Notes: a model not told the origin generated them from the sequence alone. A DNA stretch of 64,000 nucleotides from Corticibacter populi (GCF_004217315.1 NZ_SGWR01000003.1:496001-560000), one strand, 5' to 3'. Shown: positions 1 through 9,052, numbered from the stretch's first letter. Made by a program: numbers and translations.

Positions 1-1510
1 CATCGACCTGGGCAAGGGCCGCCGCCGCATGGGCGGCAGCCTGCTGGCGCAGGTGCTCGGCCAGCCTGGCGGCGAGACGCCCGACCTGGACGATCCGCAG
101 GATCTCATCCGCCTCGTCGATGCCGTCAATGCGCTGCGCGCGCAGGGCCGCATCCTCGCCTACCACGACCGCAGCGATGGTGGCCTGCTGGCCACGGTGG
201 CCGAAATGGCCTTTGCCGGTCACGTCGGCGTGGCGCTCAACCTCGACATCCTCATCACCGAAGGGGACGGCATCAGCGACAGCCGCGCCGAGTATGGCGA
301 CGCCAAGAACTGGGCACAGCAGATCGGCGCGCGCCGCGAGGAGCTGACGCTCGAAGCCTTGTTCAACGAGGAACTGGGCGTGGTGCTGCAGGTGCGCACG
401 GCCGAGCGCAATGAGGTCATGCAGACGCTGCGCGCGCATGGCCTCTCCAGGCACAGCCACTTCATCGGCAAGACCCGCCCGCCGCAGGCACCGCTCGACG
501 ACGGCAAGGGCCAGCTGCAGGTCTGGCGCGACACCAGGAACGTCTTCAGCGCCACCCTGTTCGACCTGTTCCAGGTCTGGGACAGCGTGAGCTGGAAGAT
601 CGCCCGCGAGCGCGACAACCCGGCCTGCGCCGACCAGGAGCATGCCGCCGCCGGCCGACCCGACGACCCGGGCCTGCATCTGGCCCTGCGCTTCGATCCG
701 GCGGAGGACATCGCCGCGCCCTACATCGGCAAGGCGCGGCCCAAGGTCGCCATCCTGCGCGAGCAGGGTGTCAACTCCCACGTCGAGATGGCCTATGCCT
801 TCAGCGAAGCCGGCTTCGACGCGGTGGACGTGCACATGAGCGACCTGCAGGCCGGCCGCGAGCGGCTGGAGGACTTCAAGGGCATCGTCGCCTGCGGCGG
901 CTTCAGCTATGGCGACACGCTGGGCGCCGGCGTCGGCTGGGCGCGCTCCATCACCTTCAACCCGCGCCTCTCGGACGCGTTCGGGCAGTTCTTCGCCCGC
1001 CCCGACACCTTCGGCCTGGGCGTGTGCAATGGCTGCCAGATGTTTGCCGAGCTGGCCGCCATCATCCCCGGTGCCGGGCACTGGCCGCGCTTCACCACCA
1101 ATCGCAGCGAGCGCTTCGAGGCGCGCCTGAGCCTGGTCGAGGTGCTCGACTCGCCGAGCCTCTTCCTGCAGGGCATGGCCGGCAGCCGCCTGCCGATCGC
1201 CGTGGCGCATGGCGAGGGCTTTGCCAATTTCAGCCGCCAGGGCGATGCCGCGCAGGTGCTGGCGGCCATGCGTTATGTCGACCATCACGGCCAGGCCACC
1301 GAGCAATACCCGCTCAACCCCAACGGCAGCCCCGGCGGCCTCACTGCGGTGACCACCGCCGACGGCCGCTTCACCGCCATGATGCCGCACCCCGAGCGCG
1401 TGTTCCGCAACGCGCAGATGAGCTGGACGGACCTGGCCGCCACCGGAGGCATCGCCGCCAAGAGCCCGTGGATGCGGATCTGGCGCAATGCGCGCAAGTG
1501 GGTTGGTTGA
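1..1510 (+). CDS. purL: Phosphoribosylformylglycinamidine synthase, C-terminal part (5' truncated by window edge)
   Basis: PurL converts FGAR to FGAM in de novo purine synthesis, using glutamine as nitrogen donor. The reading frame is already open at the window edge (codons from base 2 read IDLGKGRRRMGG, a typical PurL stretch), so the true start lies outside. About 500 residues remain of a protein usually near 1300. The visible part holds the end of the second synthetase (AIRS-like) half and the whole class I glutamine amidotransferase domain: KVAILREQGVNSHVEMAYAF, GGFSYGDTLGAG, the nucleophile context GVCNGCQMF, and HPERVFR near the end. This domain order is that of the large single-chain proteobacterial PurL. 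Identification is secure. Confidence 0.97.
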   Translation, partial: IDLGKGRRRMGGSLLAQVLGQPGGETPDLDDPQDLIRLVDAVNALRAQGRILAYHDRSDGGLLATVAEMAFAGHVGVALNLDILITEGDGISDSRAEYGDAKNWAQQIGARREELTLEALFNEELGVVLQVRTAERNEVMQTLRAHGLSRHSHFIGKTRPPQAPLDDGKGQLQVWRDTRNVFSATLFDLFQVWDSVSWKIARERDNPACADQEHAAAGRPDDPGLHLALRFDPAEDIAAPYIGKARPKVAILREQGVNSHVEMAYAFSEAGFDAVDVHMSDLQAGRERLEDFKGIVACGGFSYGDTLGAGVGWARSITFNPRLSDAFGQFFARPDTFGLGVCNGCQMFAELAAIIPGAGHWPRFTTNRSERFEARLSLVEVLDSPSLFLQGMAGSRLPIAVAHGEGFANFSRQGDAAQVLAAMRYVDHHGQATEQYPLNPNGSPGGLTAVTTADGRFTAMMPHPERVFRNAQMSWTDLAATGGIAAKSPWMRIWRNARKWVG

Positions 1511-1545
1511 ATACCGGTTCGACTTTTCAAGGACAGGCATGAAGC

Positions 1546-2292
1546 ATGGCGCTTGACGTGAAGAAGATTCTGGTGGCTGGTGCTGCCATGCTGGCTGGCT
1601 TGGTTTATGCATCAGAGGCCGACCGGCATCTTGCTGCGGCCTTGCAGGACATGCAGTCGATTGCCACGTTGATCCAAGAGAACGAAGTGGGCCGCCAGGC
1701 TGATCGTGCTAGCGCCATCGCCGAATTGCCGATGCTGATGAAGCGCTTGCGTGGGCAACTGGCACAAGCTGAGGCCTTGGGGCATCCCGTCGCCGTCTAT
1801 TGGACCTTTTATTGGGATGTGCCGATGGGCGTCCCTGGGTCCGGCCAATGCCAACGGCTCTCCGATGCCTCCGCGCAGGGGCTGCTGGCTGCCAGCGTTC
1901 TGTACCTGCGCAGATGCACAAGCTATTTCTCCGGTCCCGGCAGCGGTATGACTGATGAGGCGACTGCCGCGCTCTTGACGCGGATGGAGGTGCAACTGCA
2001 GGCCGTTGCAGACCCGTACGTGCAGTACTATCCACTGGCGTTTCGGGCTCCGGGCTGTGGGTATGCCGACACCTTGATGCAGGTGGCACGGATGTCCTAT
2101 CAAGATTTTCGTGGCGAGGGCTATTACTTGCTGGCGTTGGCAACCATGAAAAACGCGGGGGAATCTCTCGAATCGGCGCTGCGAGTCATGGAGCACATGA
2201 AGAGATCCCGTGCACTGGGTTGCGACAACCCCATGGTTGAACGTTGGCACTCCATGTCGCGCGACGAGTTGCAGGACGCCTTTCCTGAATGA
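1546..2292 (+). CDS. Secreted hypothetical protein (248 aa)
   Basis: I do not recognise the family. The N-terminus (MALDVKKILVAGAAMLAGLVYASE) looks like a signal peptide with cleavage near residue 22, which suggests a periplasmic protein. The mature part is mostly helical and contains scattered cysteines (GQCQRLSD, LRRCTSYFSG, APGCGYAD, ALGCDNPM) that could pair as disulfides in the periplasm. An AAGGA sequence about 11 bases upstream supports this start; an ATG seven bases earlier is out of frame and stops at once. It follows purL by 35 bp and could be co-transcribed, but nothing links it to purine synthesis. Base composition is slightly less GC-rich than its neighbours. Confidence 0.7.
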   Translation: MALDVKKILVAGAAMLAGLVYASEADRHLAAALQDMQSIATLIQENEVGRQADRASAIAELPMLMKRLRGQLAQAEALGHPVAVYWTFYWDVPMGVPGSGQCQRLSDASAQGLLAASVLYLRRCTSYFSGPGSGMTDEATAALLTRMEVQLQAVADPYVQYYPLAFRAPGCGYADTLMQVARMSYQDFRGEGYYLLALATMKNAGESLESALRVMEHMKRSRALGCDNPMVERWHSMSRDELQDAFPE

Positions 2293-2357
2293 GGCCAATG
2301 GGTGGTTTCTGCGCGGTGAAGGCGTGTTCTCGTTAACCCACTTCTGGTGGTGATCAG

Positions 2358-3380
2358 ATGAAAAAAATCGGCTTTCTCTCTTTCGGGCACTGGACACCTT
2401 CTTCCCAATCGCAGGTGCGTTCGGCTTCGGATGCGCTGAGGCAATCCATCGACTTGGCCGTGGCCGCCGAGCAGCTGGGCGCGGATGGCGCGTACTTTCG
2501 GGTGCACCACTATGCGTGCCAGCTGGCTTCGCCGTTTCCGCTGCTGGCGGCGGTGGGCGCGAAGACCAGCCGCATCGAGATCGGCACCGCCGTCATCGAC
2601 ATGCGCTACGAGAACCCACTCTACATGGCCGAGGATGCCGGCGCGGCCGACCTCATTGCCGGCGGGCGCCTGCAACTGGGCATCAGCCGCGGCTCGCCCG
2701 AGCAGGTGATCGATGGCTGGCGGCATTTCGGCTACCAGCCGGCCGAGGGCGAGACGGACGCCGACATGGGCCGGCGCCATGCGCAGGTGTTTCTGGACAT
2801 CCTGCGCGGCGAAGGCTTTGCCGAGCCGAACCCGACGCCGATGTTTCCCAACCCGCCGGGGCTGCTGCGCATCGAGCCGCATTCCGAGGGCCTGCGCGAG
2901 CGTATCTGGTGGGGGGCGGGATCCAATGCCACGGCGGTTTGGGCGGCCCAGCTCGGCATGAACCTGCAGAGCTCGACGCTCAAGGACGACGAGAACGGCC
3001 AGCCTTTCCATGTGCAGCAGGCCGAGCAGATCCGCGCCTACCGCCAGGCCTGGAAGGAGGCCGGCCATGCGCGCGAGCCGCGCGTCTCGGTCAGCCGCAG
3101 CATCTTCGCCATCGTCGACGAGCGCGACCGGCTGTATTTTGGCGGCGGCGGTGAGCAGAACGACCAGATCGGCTACATCGATGCCAGCACGCGCGCCATC
3201 TTCGGGCGCAGCTACGCGGCCGAGCCCGACGTGCTGATCAAGCAGCTGGCAGGCGACGAAGCGATCCGCGAGGCGGATACGCTGCTGCTGACCATTCCCA
3301 ACCAGCTGGGCGTGGACTACAACGCCCACCTCATCGAGGCCATCCTCACGCACGTGGCGCCCGGCCTGGGCTGGCGCTGA
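2358..3380 (+). CDS. LLM-class (luciferase-like) flavin-dependent oxidoreductase
   Basis: A 340-residue member of the bacterial luciferase-like superfamily, cytosolic F420/FMN-dependent enzymes with a TIM-barrel fold. Typical signatures are the opening MKKIGFLSFGHW, AAEQLGADGAYFRVHHY, the barrel strand SRIEIGTAVIDMRYENPLYMAEDAGAAD (split over about residues 70-100) and GRLQLGISRGSPEQVIDGW. These match the alkanal-monooxygenase-like subfamily rather than the NtaA/SsuD type found at 30.6-32.0 kb. The substrate cannot be read from sequence. The gene stands alone between a hypothetical and an efflux pump on the same strand. Confidence 0.88.
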   Translation: MKKIGFLSFGHWTPSSQSQVRSASDALRQSIDLAVAAEQLGADGAYFRVHHYACQLASPFPLLAAVGAKTSRIEIGTAVIDMRYENPLYMAEDAGAADLIAGGRLQLGISRGSPEQVIDGWRHFGYQPAEGETDADMGRRHAQVFLDILRGEGFAEPNPTPMFPNPPGLLRIEPHSEGLRERIWWGAGSNATAVWAAQLGMNLQSSTLKDDENGQPFHVQQAEQIRAYRQAWKEAGHAREPRVSVSRSIFAIVDERDRLYFGGGGEQNDQIGYIDASTRAIFGRSYAAEPDVLIKQLAGDEAIREADTLLLTIPNQLGVDYNAHLIEAILTHVAPGLGWR

Positions 3381-3468
3381 GCACGGCCGCCCCTGAGCCT
3401 GCTTTCTTGTCCTCCGGCAGCGCATCGTCGCTCATGGATTTTCCTCGTTTTTTCCGGATTCCTTGCCC

Positions 3469-4656
3469 ATGCCCATTCTTCGACGGCCAGTGCCCTTTGG
3501 CGTGCTGGTGACCGTGCTGGCCATTCTGACGGCCTTCGCCCCCTTCGCCACCGACATGTACCTGCCCGGCATGAGCCTGATGGAGGGCGCATTCCAGACC
3601 ACGCCGGGCCGCATGCAGGCCACGGTGTCGGTGTTCTTCCTGGGCCTGGCGATTGGCCAGGTCATCTACGGACCGCTGAGCGACCGATTCGGCCGCAAGC
3701 CGCCGTTGCTGGCAGGCACCGTCATCTACACGCTGGCTGCGCTCGCCTGTGCCTGGGCCAGCAGCGTGGAGATGTTCATCGCGCTGCGCCTGCTGCAGGC
3801 CCTCGGTGGCGCGGCAGGCATGCTGATCGTGCGCGCCATCATCAGCGACCTGTTCGACAGGACCGAGACGGCACGGGTGCTGTCCCTGATGATGATGGTG
3901 ATGATGCTCGCGCCCATCATCGCACCGCTGGCGGGCGGCTGGCTGATGGTGCACCTGGGCTGGCAGAGCATCTTCTGGTTCATGTTCGGCTATGGCCTGC
4001 TGTGCGTGGCGCTGGCGCTGTGGTGCGTGCCCGAGAGCCTGCCGCCCGCGCGTCGCCAGCCGCTGGGCTTTGCCAGCACCTTCGAGGCCTACCGCAGCCT
4101 GCTTGGCCAGGCGGCCTTCGTGGTGCCGGCGCTGGCGGCCGGGCTGGCCATGGCCAGCATGTTTGCCTACATCACCGGCTCCGAGTTCGTGTTCATCCAG
4201 CTCCATGGCCTGACGCCGCAGCAATACAGCGCGCTGTTCGCCTTCAATGCCTTTGGCATCATCCTGGCGAACCTGATCAACCGGCGCTGCCTGCTGCGTT
4301 GGCCGGTCGAGCGCATCATGGGCATGGCGCTGGCCGCGCATGGCGCGCTGGGACTGGTGCTGCTGGCGGTGGTCGGCACCGCGGCGCCGCTGATGGTTTT
4401 CGTGCCGGCGCTGTGGCTGTTCATCCTCACGCTGGGTTTCATCGGTGCCAATGGCGCGGCAGTGGCCATGGGGGCCACGGGCCGGCATGGCGGCAGCGGT
4501 TCGGGCCTGATCGGGCTGATGCAGTTCAGCCTGGCCTTCATCGTCAGCAGCACGGTGGCCGCAACGCAGAATGGCACGGCCTATCCGATGGTGCTGGCCA
4601 TCATGGTCTGTGCGCTGGTGGCTTGCGGGGTGTGGTTTGCCGCCCGCCGGCACTGA
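3469..4656 (+). CDS. Bcr/CflA-family multidrug efflux MFS transporter
   Basis: Inner-membrane drug:H+ antiporter of the major facilitator superfamily, about 395 residues with 12 predicted membrane spans. The N-terminal hallmark ATDMYLPGM after helix 1 and the loop 2-3 motif GPLSDRFGRKPPLL are diagnostic of the Bcr/CflA (DHA1) group; RAIISDLF in helix 4-5 also fits. I chose the ATG at 3469; a TTG two codons upstream is possible, and neither has a clear ribosome-binding site. A copy of the dispersed GAACCTGTTCACGATC repeat begins one base after the stop codon. Confidence 0.92.
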   Translation: MPILRRPVPFGVLVTVLAILTAFAPFATDMYLPGMSLMEGAFQTTPGRMQATVSVFFLGLAIGQVIYGPLSDRFGRKPPLLAGTVIYTLAALACAWASSVEMFIALRLLQALGGAAGMLIVRAIISDLFDRTETARVLSLMMMVMMLAPIIAPLAGGWLMVHLGWQSIFWFMFGYGLLCVALALWCVPESLPPARRQPLGFASTFEAYRSLLGQAAFVVPALAAGLAMASMFAYITGSEFVFIQLHGLTPQQYSALFAFNAFGIILANLINRRCLLRWPVERIMGMALAAHGALGLVLLAVVGTAAPLMVFVPALWLFILTLGFIGANGAAVAMGATGRHGGSGSGLIGLMQFSLAFIVSSTVAATQNGTAYPMVLAIMVCALVACGVWFAARRH

Positions 4657-4683
4657 GAACCTGTTCACGATCTTTGCGTGGGT
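4657..4683 (+). repeat. Dispersed intergenic repeat, copy 1
   Basis: The segment starting GAACCTGTTCACGATCTTT lies one base after the Bcr/CflA stop codon. It matches the reverse complement of 55371-55397 almost exactly (one difference over 27 bases) and is related to 11791-11813 and the arms of the hairpin at 42331-42376. No partner arm is seen here, so it is a half-element. Its place at a gene 3' end is shared by all four copies. Confidence 0.7.
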
Positions 4684-4713
4684 TGCGCCGCCGCTGGTGG
4701 CAGGGGGAATGTG

Positions 4714-5640
4714 ATGCGTGTGGCATTGACGGGTGGCAGTGGTTTTCTCGGGCAGGCGCTGAGCGCGCGGCTGCTCGCCGCCGGCGCCCGGGTGTGCTGG
4801 CTCTCGCATGCCCCCGAAGCCGCGTGCGGCAAGGTTCCAGCGGGCATCGCGGTGCGCGGCTACGACCAATTGCGCCCGGACGATGAATGGGATGCGCTCA
4901 TCAACCTGGCGGGAGCGCCGATTGCCGACCGCCGCTGGAGCGCCGCGCGCAAGCAAAGGCTGCTGCAAAGCCGGCTCGTGCCGACACAGGCGCTGCTCGA
5001 CTGGCTGGCCACTACACACCGCAAGCCACGCGTGCTGCTCAGCGGCTCGGCCACCGGCTGGTATGGCAACCAGGGCGATGTGCTGCTCGATGAACGCAGC
5101 GGCTTTCACGACGAGTTCGCACACCGCCTGTGCGCGCAATGGGAAGAGGCCGCCTTGTGCGCGCAGCAGCACGGCGTGCCGGTGGCGCTGCTGCGCACGG
5201 GCGTGGTGCTGCACCCTTCGGGCGGCATGCTGGCACGGCTGGCGCTGCCGTTTCGCATGGGCCTGGGAGGGCGCCTGGGCGACGGCCGGCAATACCTGAG
5301 CTGGATTGCGCTGCAGGACTGGGTGGCAGCCGTCCTCTGGCTGCTGCACGCGCACCTCGACGGTGCCGAGGGCGATGCCGCGCAGGCGCTGACCGGCCCG
5401 GTCAACCTGACCGCGCCGGTGCCTGTGACCAATGCGCAGTTCACCCGCGCCTATGCGGCGGCGTGCGCCCGGCCCGCGCTGCTGCCGGTGCCGGCGGCGC
5501 TGCTGCGCCTGGGCCTGGGTGAGCTGGCCACCCTGTTGCTGGATGGGCAGCGGGTGTTGCCGACACGCCTTGGCGAGGCCGGTTTCGCGTTCCGCTTCGC
5601 CACGCTGGAGGCGGCGTTGGCGGCGGAGGCCACGGCATAA
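4714..5640 (+). CDS. TIGR01777/YfcH-type NAD(P)-dependent epimerase
   Basis: An SDR-fold protein of 308 residues starting MRVALTGGSGFLGQAL, a Rossmann nucleotide-binding motif (GGSGFLG). Further family marks are DALINLAGAPIADRRW, SGSATGWYG, the active-site region and the C-terminal PVNLTAPVPVTNAQF, all typical of the YfcH/TIGR01777 'sugar nucleotide epimerase' group. The physiological substrate of this family is not settled. The ATG at 4714 is preceded by AGGGGGAA, a strong ribosome-binding site, and is preferred to the GTG 36 bp upstream. Confidence 0.9.
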   Translation: MRVALTGGSGFLGQALSARLLAAGARVCWLSHAPEAACGKVPAGIAVRGYDQLRPDDEWDALINLAGAPIADRRWSAARKQRLLQSRLVPTQALLDWLATTHRKPRVLLSGSATGWYGNQGDVLLDERSGFHDEFAHRLCAQWEEAALCAQQHGVPVALLRTGVVLHPSGGMLARLALPFRMGLGGRLGDGRQYLSWIALQDWVAAVLWLLHAHLDGAEGDAAQALTGPVNLTAPVPVTNAQFTRAYAAACARPALLPVPAALLRLGLGELATLLLDGQRVLPTRLGEAGFAFRFATLEAALAAEATA

Positions 5641-5715
5641 TGGGCCGTTGAACCGCGCCCATGCCCGACGGGGCAGTCGCGGCCAGTCCCAACCGAATTC
5701 TGCAAGGAGCCCGCC

Positions 5716-5973
5716 ATGAACGAAGCACAACCCCGCATGACCAACCTGTTCCTCCAGCTCGGCCTGGACGCCAGTCCGCAAGCCATTGCCGCCTTCATCA
5801 AGACGCACCAGTTGCCGGCAGATGTCACCATCGGCGATGCGCCTTATTGGGACGAGGCGCAGCGCCAGTTCATCACTGAACAGCTCAAGGCCGACGCCCC
5901 CTGGGCGCTCATCGTCGACGAACTCAACGAATCCCTGCACGAGGACGCCACGAAGGCCGAAACGGGGCTGTGA
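5716..5973 (+). CDS. DUF2789 family small protein
   Basis: An 85-residue protein resembling DUF2789: NLFLQLGLD, IAAFIKTHQLPADVTIGDAPYW, EAQRQFITEQLKADAPWALIVDELN. The function is unknown. AAGGAG lies eight bases before the start codon. The gene is followed by a tandem 8-bp repeat and a strong hairpin terminator, so it probably ends its transcription unit. Confidence 0.85.
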   Translation: MNEAQPRMTNLFLQLGLDASPQAIAAFIKTHQLPADVTIGDAPYWDEAQRQFITEQLKADAPWALIVDELNESLHEDATKAETGL

Positions 5974-6025
5974 TGCCTTGCCGCCATCGCTCCAGATGCA
6001 TCGCATCTGGATGCGGTGACGTGAA

Positions 6026-6081
6026 CAACGAGCCAACGAGCCAACGAGCCAACGAGCCAACGAGCCAACGAGCCAACGAGC
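6026..6081. repeat. Tandem 8-bp repeat, seven perfect copies (CAACGAGC)
   Basis: Seven head-to-tail copies of CAACGAGC without a mismatch. They lie between the DUF2789 stop codon and the terminator hairpin. The unit is not a multiple of three and no gene is annotated across it, so copy number could vary by slippage without disrupting a protein. It could serve as a strain-typing VNTR. Confidence 0.95.
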
Positions 6082-6108
6082 AAAGGGCCGCTTTCTGAGC
6101 GGCCCTTT
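6082..6108. terminator. Bidirectional hairpin terminator
   Basis: AAAGGGCCGCT and AGCGGCCCTTT form a perfect 11-bp stem with a five-base loop (TTCTG). The A/T ends of the stem supply a U-tract in both directions. It lies between the convergent DUF2789 gene (+) and queC (-), as expected for a shared terminator. Confidence 0.88.
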
Positions 6109-6135
6109 GTCTTGCTGAATGATGGTTACTGATGG

Positions 6136-6891
6136 TCAGGCCTGCGGCATGCCCTGGTGGGCTGCTTGCGCTGCCAGCCAGCGCGCATGGCCCTGGGCCC
6201 GCAGTTCGCAGGCCGGGCAACTGCCGCAGCCATGGCCCCAGGCGTGCAGGTGGCCCGGCCCGCGCAGGCCGAGGTAGCAGGTGTGGCTGTCGGTGCGCAC
6301 CAGTTCCACCAGCGCCGTGCCGCCCAGCTGCCAGGCCAGTTCCCAGGTCCGGGCCTTGTCCAGCCACATCAGCGGCGTCTCCAGTGTCAGCGGGCGTTCC
6401 ACGCCCAGGCTCAGCGCCACCTGCAGGGCCTTGAGGGTGTTGTCGCGGCAGTCCGGGTAGCCGGAATAATCGGTTTGCGACATGCCGCCGACCAGCACCT
6501 CCAGATCGCGCCGGTAGGCCAGTGCCGCCGCCAGCGTGAAGAACAGCAGGTTGCGGCCGGGCACGAAGGTGTTGGGCAGGCCGTCGGCCTGCATGGCAAT
6601 CGCCACGTTCTCCGTCATGGCGGTGCCACCGAGCTGGCCGAGCACATCCACCGTGAGCAGGTGATCCTCGCCCAGGCGCTCGGTCCAGCTGGGCTGCAGC
6701 GCTGCCATGCCCTCGCGCAGCCGGGTGCGGCAGTCGAGCTCGACACGGTGGCGCTGACCATAGTCGAAACCGATGGTCTCGACATGCGCGTAGCGCGCCA
6801 GCGCCCAGGCCAGGCAGGTTGCTGAATCCTGCCCGCCCGAGAGCAGCACCAGCGCACGCCGCGGCTGCAGCGCGTCCATGCGCATCGTCAT
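6136..6891 (-). CDS. queC: 7-cyano-7-deazaguanine synthase (QueC)
   Basis: QueC converts CDG to preQ0 with ATP and ammonia in queuosine biosynthesis. Seen: the PP-loop [19 protein letters not shown] at the N-terminus, [38 protein letters not shown], and the C-terminal zinc-binding cysteines in DSHTCYL and HGCGSCPAC. The ATG at 6891 overlaps the yhhQ stop codon (ATGA), implying translational coupling; two further in-frame ATGs follow within four codons. It pairs functionally with the upstream queuosine-precursor transporter. About 251 residues, normal for the family. Confidence 0.95.
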   Translation of the reverse strand: MTMRMDALQPRRALVLLSGGQDSATCLAWALARYAHVETIGFDYGQRHRVELDCRTRLREGMAALQPSWTERLGEDHLLTVDVLGQLGGTAMTENVAIAMQADGLPNTFVPGRNLLFFTLAAALAYRRDLEVLVGGMSQTDYSGYPDCRDNTLKALQVALSLGVERPLTLETPLMWLDKARTWELAWQLGGTALVELVRTDSHTCYLGLRGPGHLHAWGHGCGSCPACELRAQGHARWLAAQAAHQGMPQA

Positions 6892-7556
6892 GCCACCGGC
6901 GCTGCCAGCGTGCGCTGGCGGGCCGCGCGCAGGATCGCCGCCAGCACCACGCCGTAGGCGGGCACGAAGAACAGCAGGCTGACGGCCAGCTTGATGACGT
7001 AGTCGACGATGGCGATCTCGACCCAGTGGGCCGCCATGAACGGATCGCTGCTGTGCCAGAAGGCGATCGAGAAAAACGCCGCGGTATCCAGCGCCTGGCC
7101 GAACACCGAGGAAGCAGCCGGCGCCACCCACCAGGGCACGGCGCTGCGGCGGATGCGGTCGAACACCTGGATGTCCAGCAGCTGCCCCAGCACATAGGCG
7201 GCAAAGCTGGCGAAGGCGATGCGGAACACGAACAGGTTGAACTCGGCCAGCGAGGCGAAGCCGTTGAAGCGGCCCTCCTGGAACAGCACCGAGACGATGT
7301 AGGACGCAAGCAGCGCCGGCAGCATGGTGCGGGCGATCACGCGGCGCGCCTCGGTCTTGCCGATCAGCCGCACCGTCAGATCGGTGGCCAGGAAGATGAA
7401 CGGAAAACTGAAGGCGCCCCAGGTGCTGTGGAAACCGAACAGATTGATCGGCAGCTGCACCAGATAGTTGCTGGCGATGATGACGGCGATGTGGAACGCC
7501 ACCAGCAGGGCAAGGTAGAACGGCACCCGTTGCGGCGGGGCTTGAAGGGCAGTCAT
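6888..7556 (-). CDS. yhhQ: Queuosine precursor (preQ0/preQ1) transporter, YhhQ family
   Basis: A 222-residue inner-membrane protein of the YhhQ/COG1738 (ECF-like) family that imports deazapurine queuosine precursors. Motifs include [78 protein letters not shown] and [20 protein letters not shown], giving six or so membrane spans. AGGA five bases before the ATG gives a good ribosome-binding site, and that AGGA may be part of a preQ1 riboswitch. It overlaps queC by four bases, so import and synthesis of preQ0 are co-expressed. Confidence 0.93.
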   Translation of the reverse strand: MTALQAPPQRVPFYLALLVAFHIAVIIASNYLVQLPINLFGFHSTWGAFSFPFIFLATDLTVRLIGKTEARRVIARTMLPALLASYIVSVLFQEGRFNGFASLAEFNLFVFRIAFASFAAYVLGQLLDIQVFDRIRRSAVPWWVAPAASSVFGQALDTAAFFSIAFWHSSDPFMAAHWVEIAIVDYVIKLAVSLLFFVPAYGVVLAAILRAARQRTLAAPVA

Positions 7557-7560
7557 GTGA

Positions 7561-7592
7561 ATCCTTTTTGAAGACTGGGTGAGGGAACCAGC
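7561..7592 (-). promoter_or_regulatory. Candidate preQ1-I riboswitch in the yhhQ leader
   Basis: Read on the minus strand the leader contains CTGGTTC, then ACCCAG, then an A-rich run CAAAAAGGA that ends in the ribosome-binding site. CTGG/CCAG can form stem P1. The loop TCC can pair with GGA of the ribosome-binding site to form the H-type pseudoknot typical of preQ1-I, which would hide the start region when preQ1 binds. The order GGTTC...CCC...AAAAA matches what I recall of the class consensus, and preQ1-I elements are known before this transporter family. The element is short and the final CUA of many members is absent, so this is a moderate call. Confidence 0.5.
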
Positions 7593-7635
7593 GATGGAAA
7601 AGCGGGCTATTTTACGCGGCCTTGACGAGCCGCAT

Positions 7636-8871
7636 TCAAATACGCCGCGCCACCATGCCCGCTGCCGTCAGCAGGGCGCCCAGCAGGGCCAGCAGCGCCA
7701 GCCAGCCGCCGTGCTGCCACAGGTAGCCGGCGGCATAGCCGACGGCGCTCGAACCGAGGTAATAGAAGCACAGGTAGAGCGCCGAGGCCTGTGCCTTGGC
7801 GCCTTCGGCGCGCGCGCCCACCAGGCTGCTGACCATCGAGTGGGCGGCGAAGAAGGCCATGGTGAACAGCGTCACGCCCAGCACCAGCAACGGCAGCCAG
7901 TCGATGGCGCACAGCAGCACGCCCAGCAGCATCGCCGCGATTGCGCCGCACAGCGCCCGCCGGCTGCCCAGCCTCCGGCTGAGGCGGCCGGCCCAGCCGG
8001 CACTGAGGATGCCGCCCGCGTAGGTGAGAAACAGCAGGCCGGAGGCGCTGGCGGGCAGCGAGAAGGGCGGTGCCTCCAGGTGAAAGCCCACGTAGTTGAA
8101 CATGGCCACGAAGCAGCCCATCAGCAGGAAGCCCTGCATGAAAAGCCGCCGCAGGGCCCGGTTGCGCAGGTGCCGGCCGAAGTTGCCCAGCAGCGTATCC
8201 CCCAGTGGCGGGGCCTGTGGAGCACGCGCCTGCCGCGCCTGTGCCTGCCGCGCATTGGAGAGGCGCGAAGGTGGCAGCAGCCAGGCGAACAGCAGCAGTG
8301 CCAGCACCGCCAGCAGGCCGATGCCGCCCAGCGCCGCGGGCCAGCCGCCCAGGTCGGCGAGCAGGGCCGAGAGCGTGCGCCCGAGCAGGCCGCCGAGCAC
8401 CGTGCCGCCGATGTAGAGGCCCATGGCCGAGGCCACCGAGCCTTTCTCGAACTCCTCGCTGACATAGGCCATGGCCAGCGCCGGCAGGCCTGCCAGCACC
8501 AGCCCCAACAGCACGCGCAGCGCCAGCAGCAAGGGCCAGGAATCGACCATGGCGCACAGCAGCGCGGCGCCGCAGGCCAGCGCCAGCGCGGCGCTCATCA
8601 TGTGTTTGCGGTTGACGGTCTCGGCCAGCGCGCCGGCCGGCAGCAGCGCCAGGGCCAGGCTCAGCGTGCTCAGCGACAGCGCCAGGCTGCTGGCGGCCGC
8701 CGAGATGCCGAAGTGCCGCGCCAGCAGTGGCAGCAGGGGCTGCACGCAATACAGCATCGAGAAAGTCGCGAAACCGGCGCAGAACAGCGCCAGCACCGCC
8801 TTGGTGAAATCCGGCGTGTGCGGCGCTATGGTGGCGACGGTGGAAGAGGGCGGGGGAGCAGTGGCTGGCAT
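7636..8871 (-). CDS. MFS transporter, YnfM-like
   Basis: A 411-residue, 12-span major facilitator. Visible: FTKAVLALFCAGFATFSMLYCVQPLLPLLARHFG (helix 1 and following), the loop motif GALAETVNRKHMM, and RVLLGLVLAGLPALAMAYVSEEF in helix 4-5. This resembles the YnfM/arabinose-efflux-like DHA1 group often annotated as putative drug or sugar efflux. The substrate is unknown. It lies 79 bp upstream of yhhQ on the same strand and diverges from the acyltransferase gene. Confidence 0.88.
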   Translation of the reverse strand: MPATAPPPSSTVATIAPHTPDFTKAVLALFCAGFATFSMLYCVQPLLPLLARHFGISAAASSLALSLSTLSLALALLPAGALAETVNRKHMMSAALALACGAALLCAMVDSWPLLLALRVLLGLVLAGLPALAMAYVSEEFEKGSVASAMGLYIGGTVLGGLLGRTLSALLADLGGWPAALGGIGLLAVLALLLFAWLLPPSRLSNARQAQARQARAPQAPPLGDTLLGNFGRHLRNRALRRLFMQGFLLMGCFVAMFNYVGFHLEAPPFSLPASASGLLFLTYAGGILSAGWAGRLSRRLGSRRALCGAIAAMLLGVLLCAIDWLPLLVLGVTLFTMAFFAAHSMVSSLVGARAEGAKAQASALYLCFYYLGSSAVGYAAGYLWQHGGWLALLALLGALLTAAGMVARRI

Positions 8872-9052
8872 GGCGAGGCGCGGCCGCCAGTGTAGCGCTG
8901 TGCCGTCGGGGCTGCTGCAGAGCGGCTGACGGCATCGCGGTCAGCGCCGGAGCTTGTTGCACAGGTGTCTGTCACCCGTGGTGCCAGTGCCGCGCACCGG
9001 CGGGCGGCATGCCAAAATGCCGGTTTCATGGCCTTCGAGCAGTCCCGACGAT

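Noticed and set aside
2358-3380. Considered as SsuD alkanesulfonate monooxygenase
   Set aside because: The sequence fits the general luciferase-like group and no sulfonate genes adjoin it; the sulfur region is 26 kb away.
3346-6060. A 904-codon minus-strand frame opposite the Bcr/CflA pump, epimerase and DUF2789 genes
   Set aside because: Low-complexity Arg/His/Gln-rich translation typical of antisense GC-rich DNA; the plus-strand genes are clear family members.
6026-6081. Tandem units considered as a CRISPR array
   Set aside because: Eight-base units with no spacers and no cas genes nearby; a simple tandem repeat.
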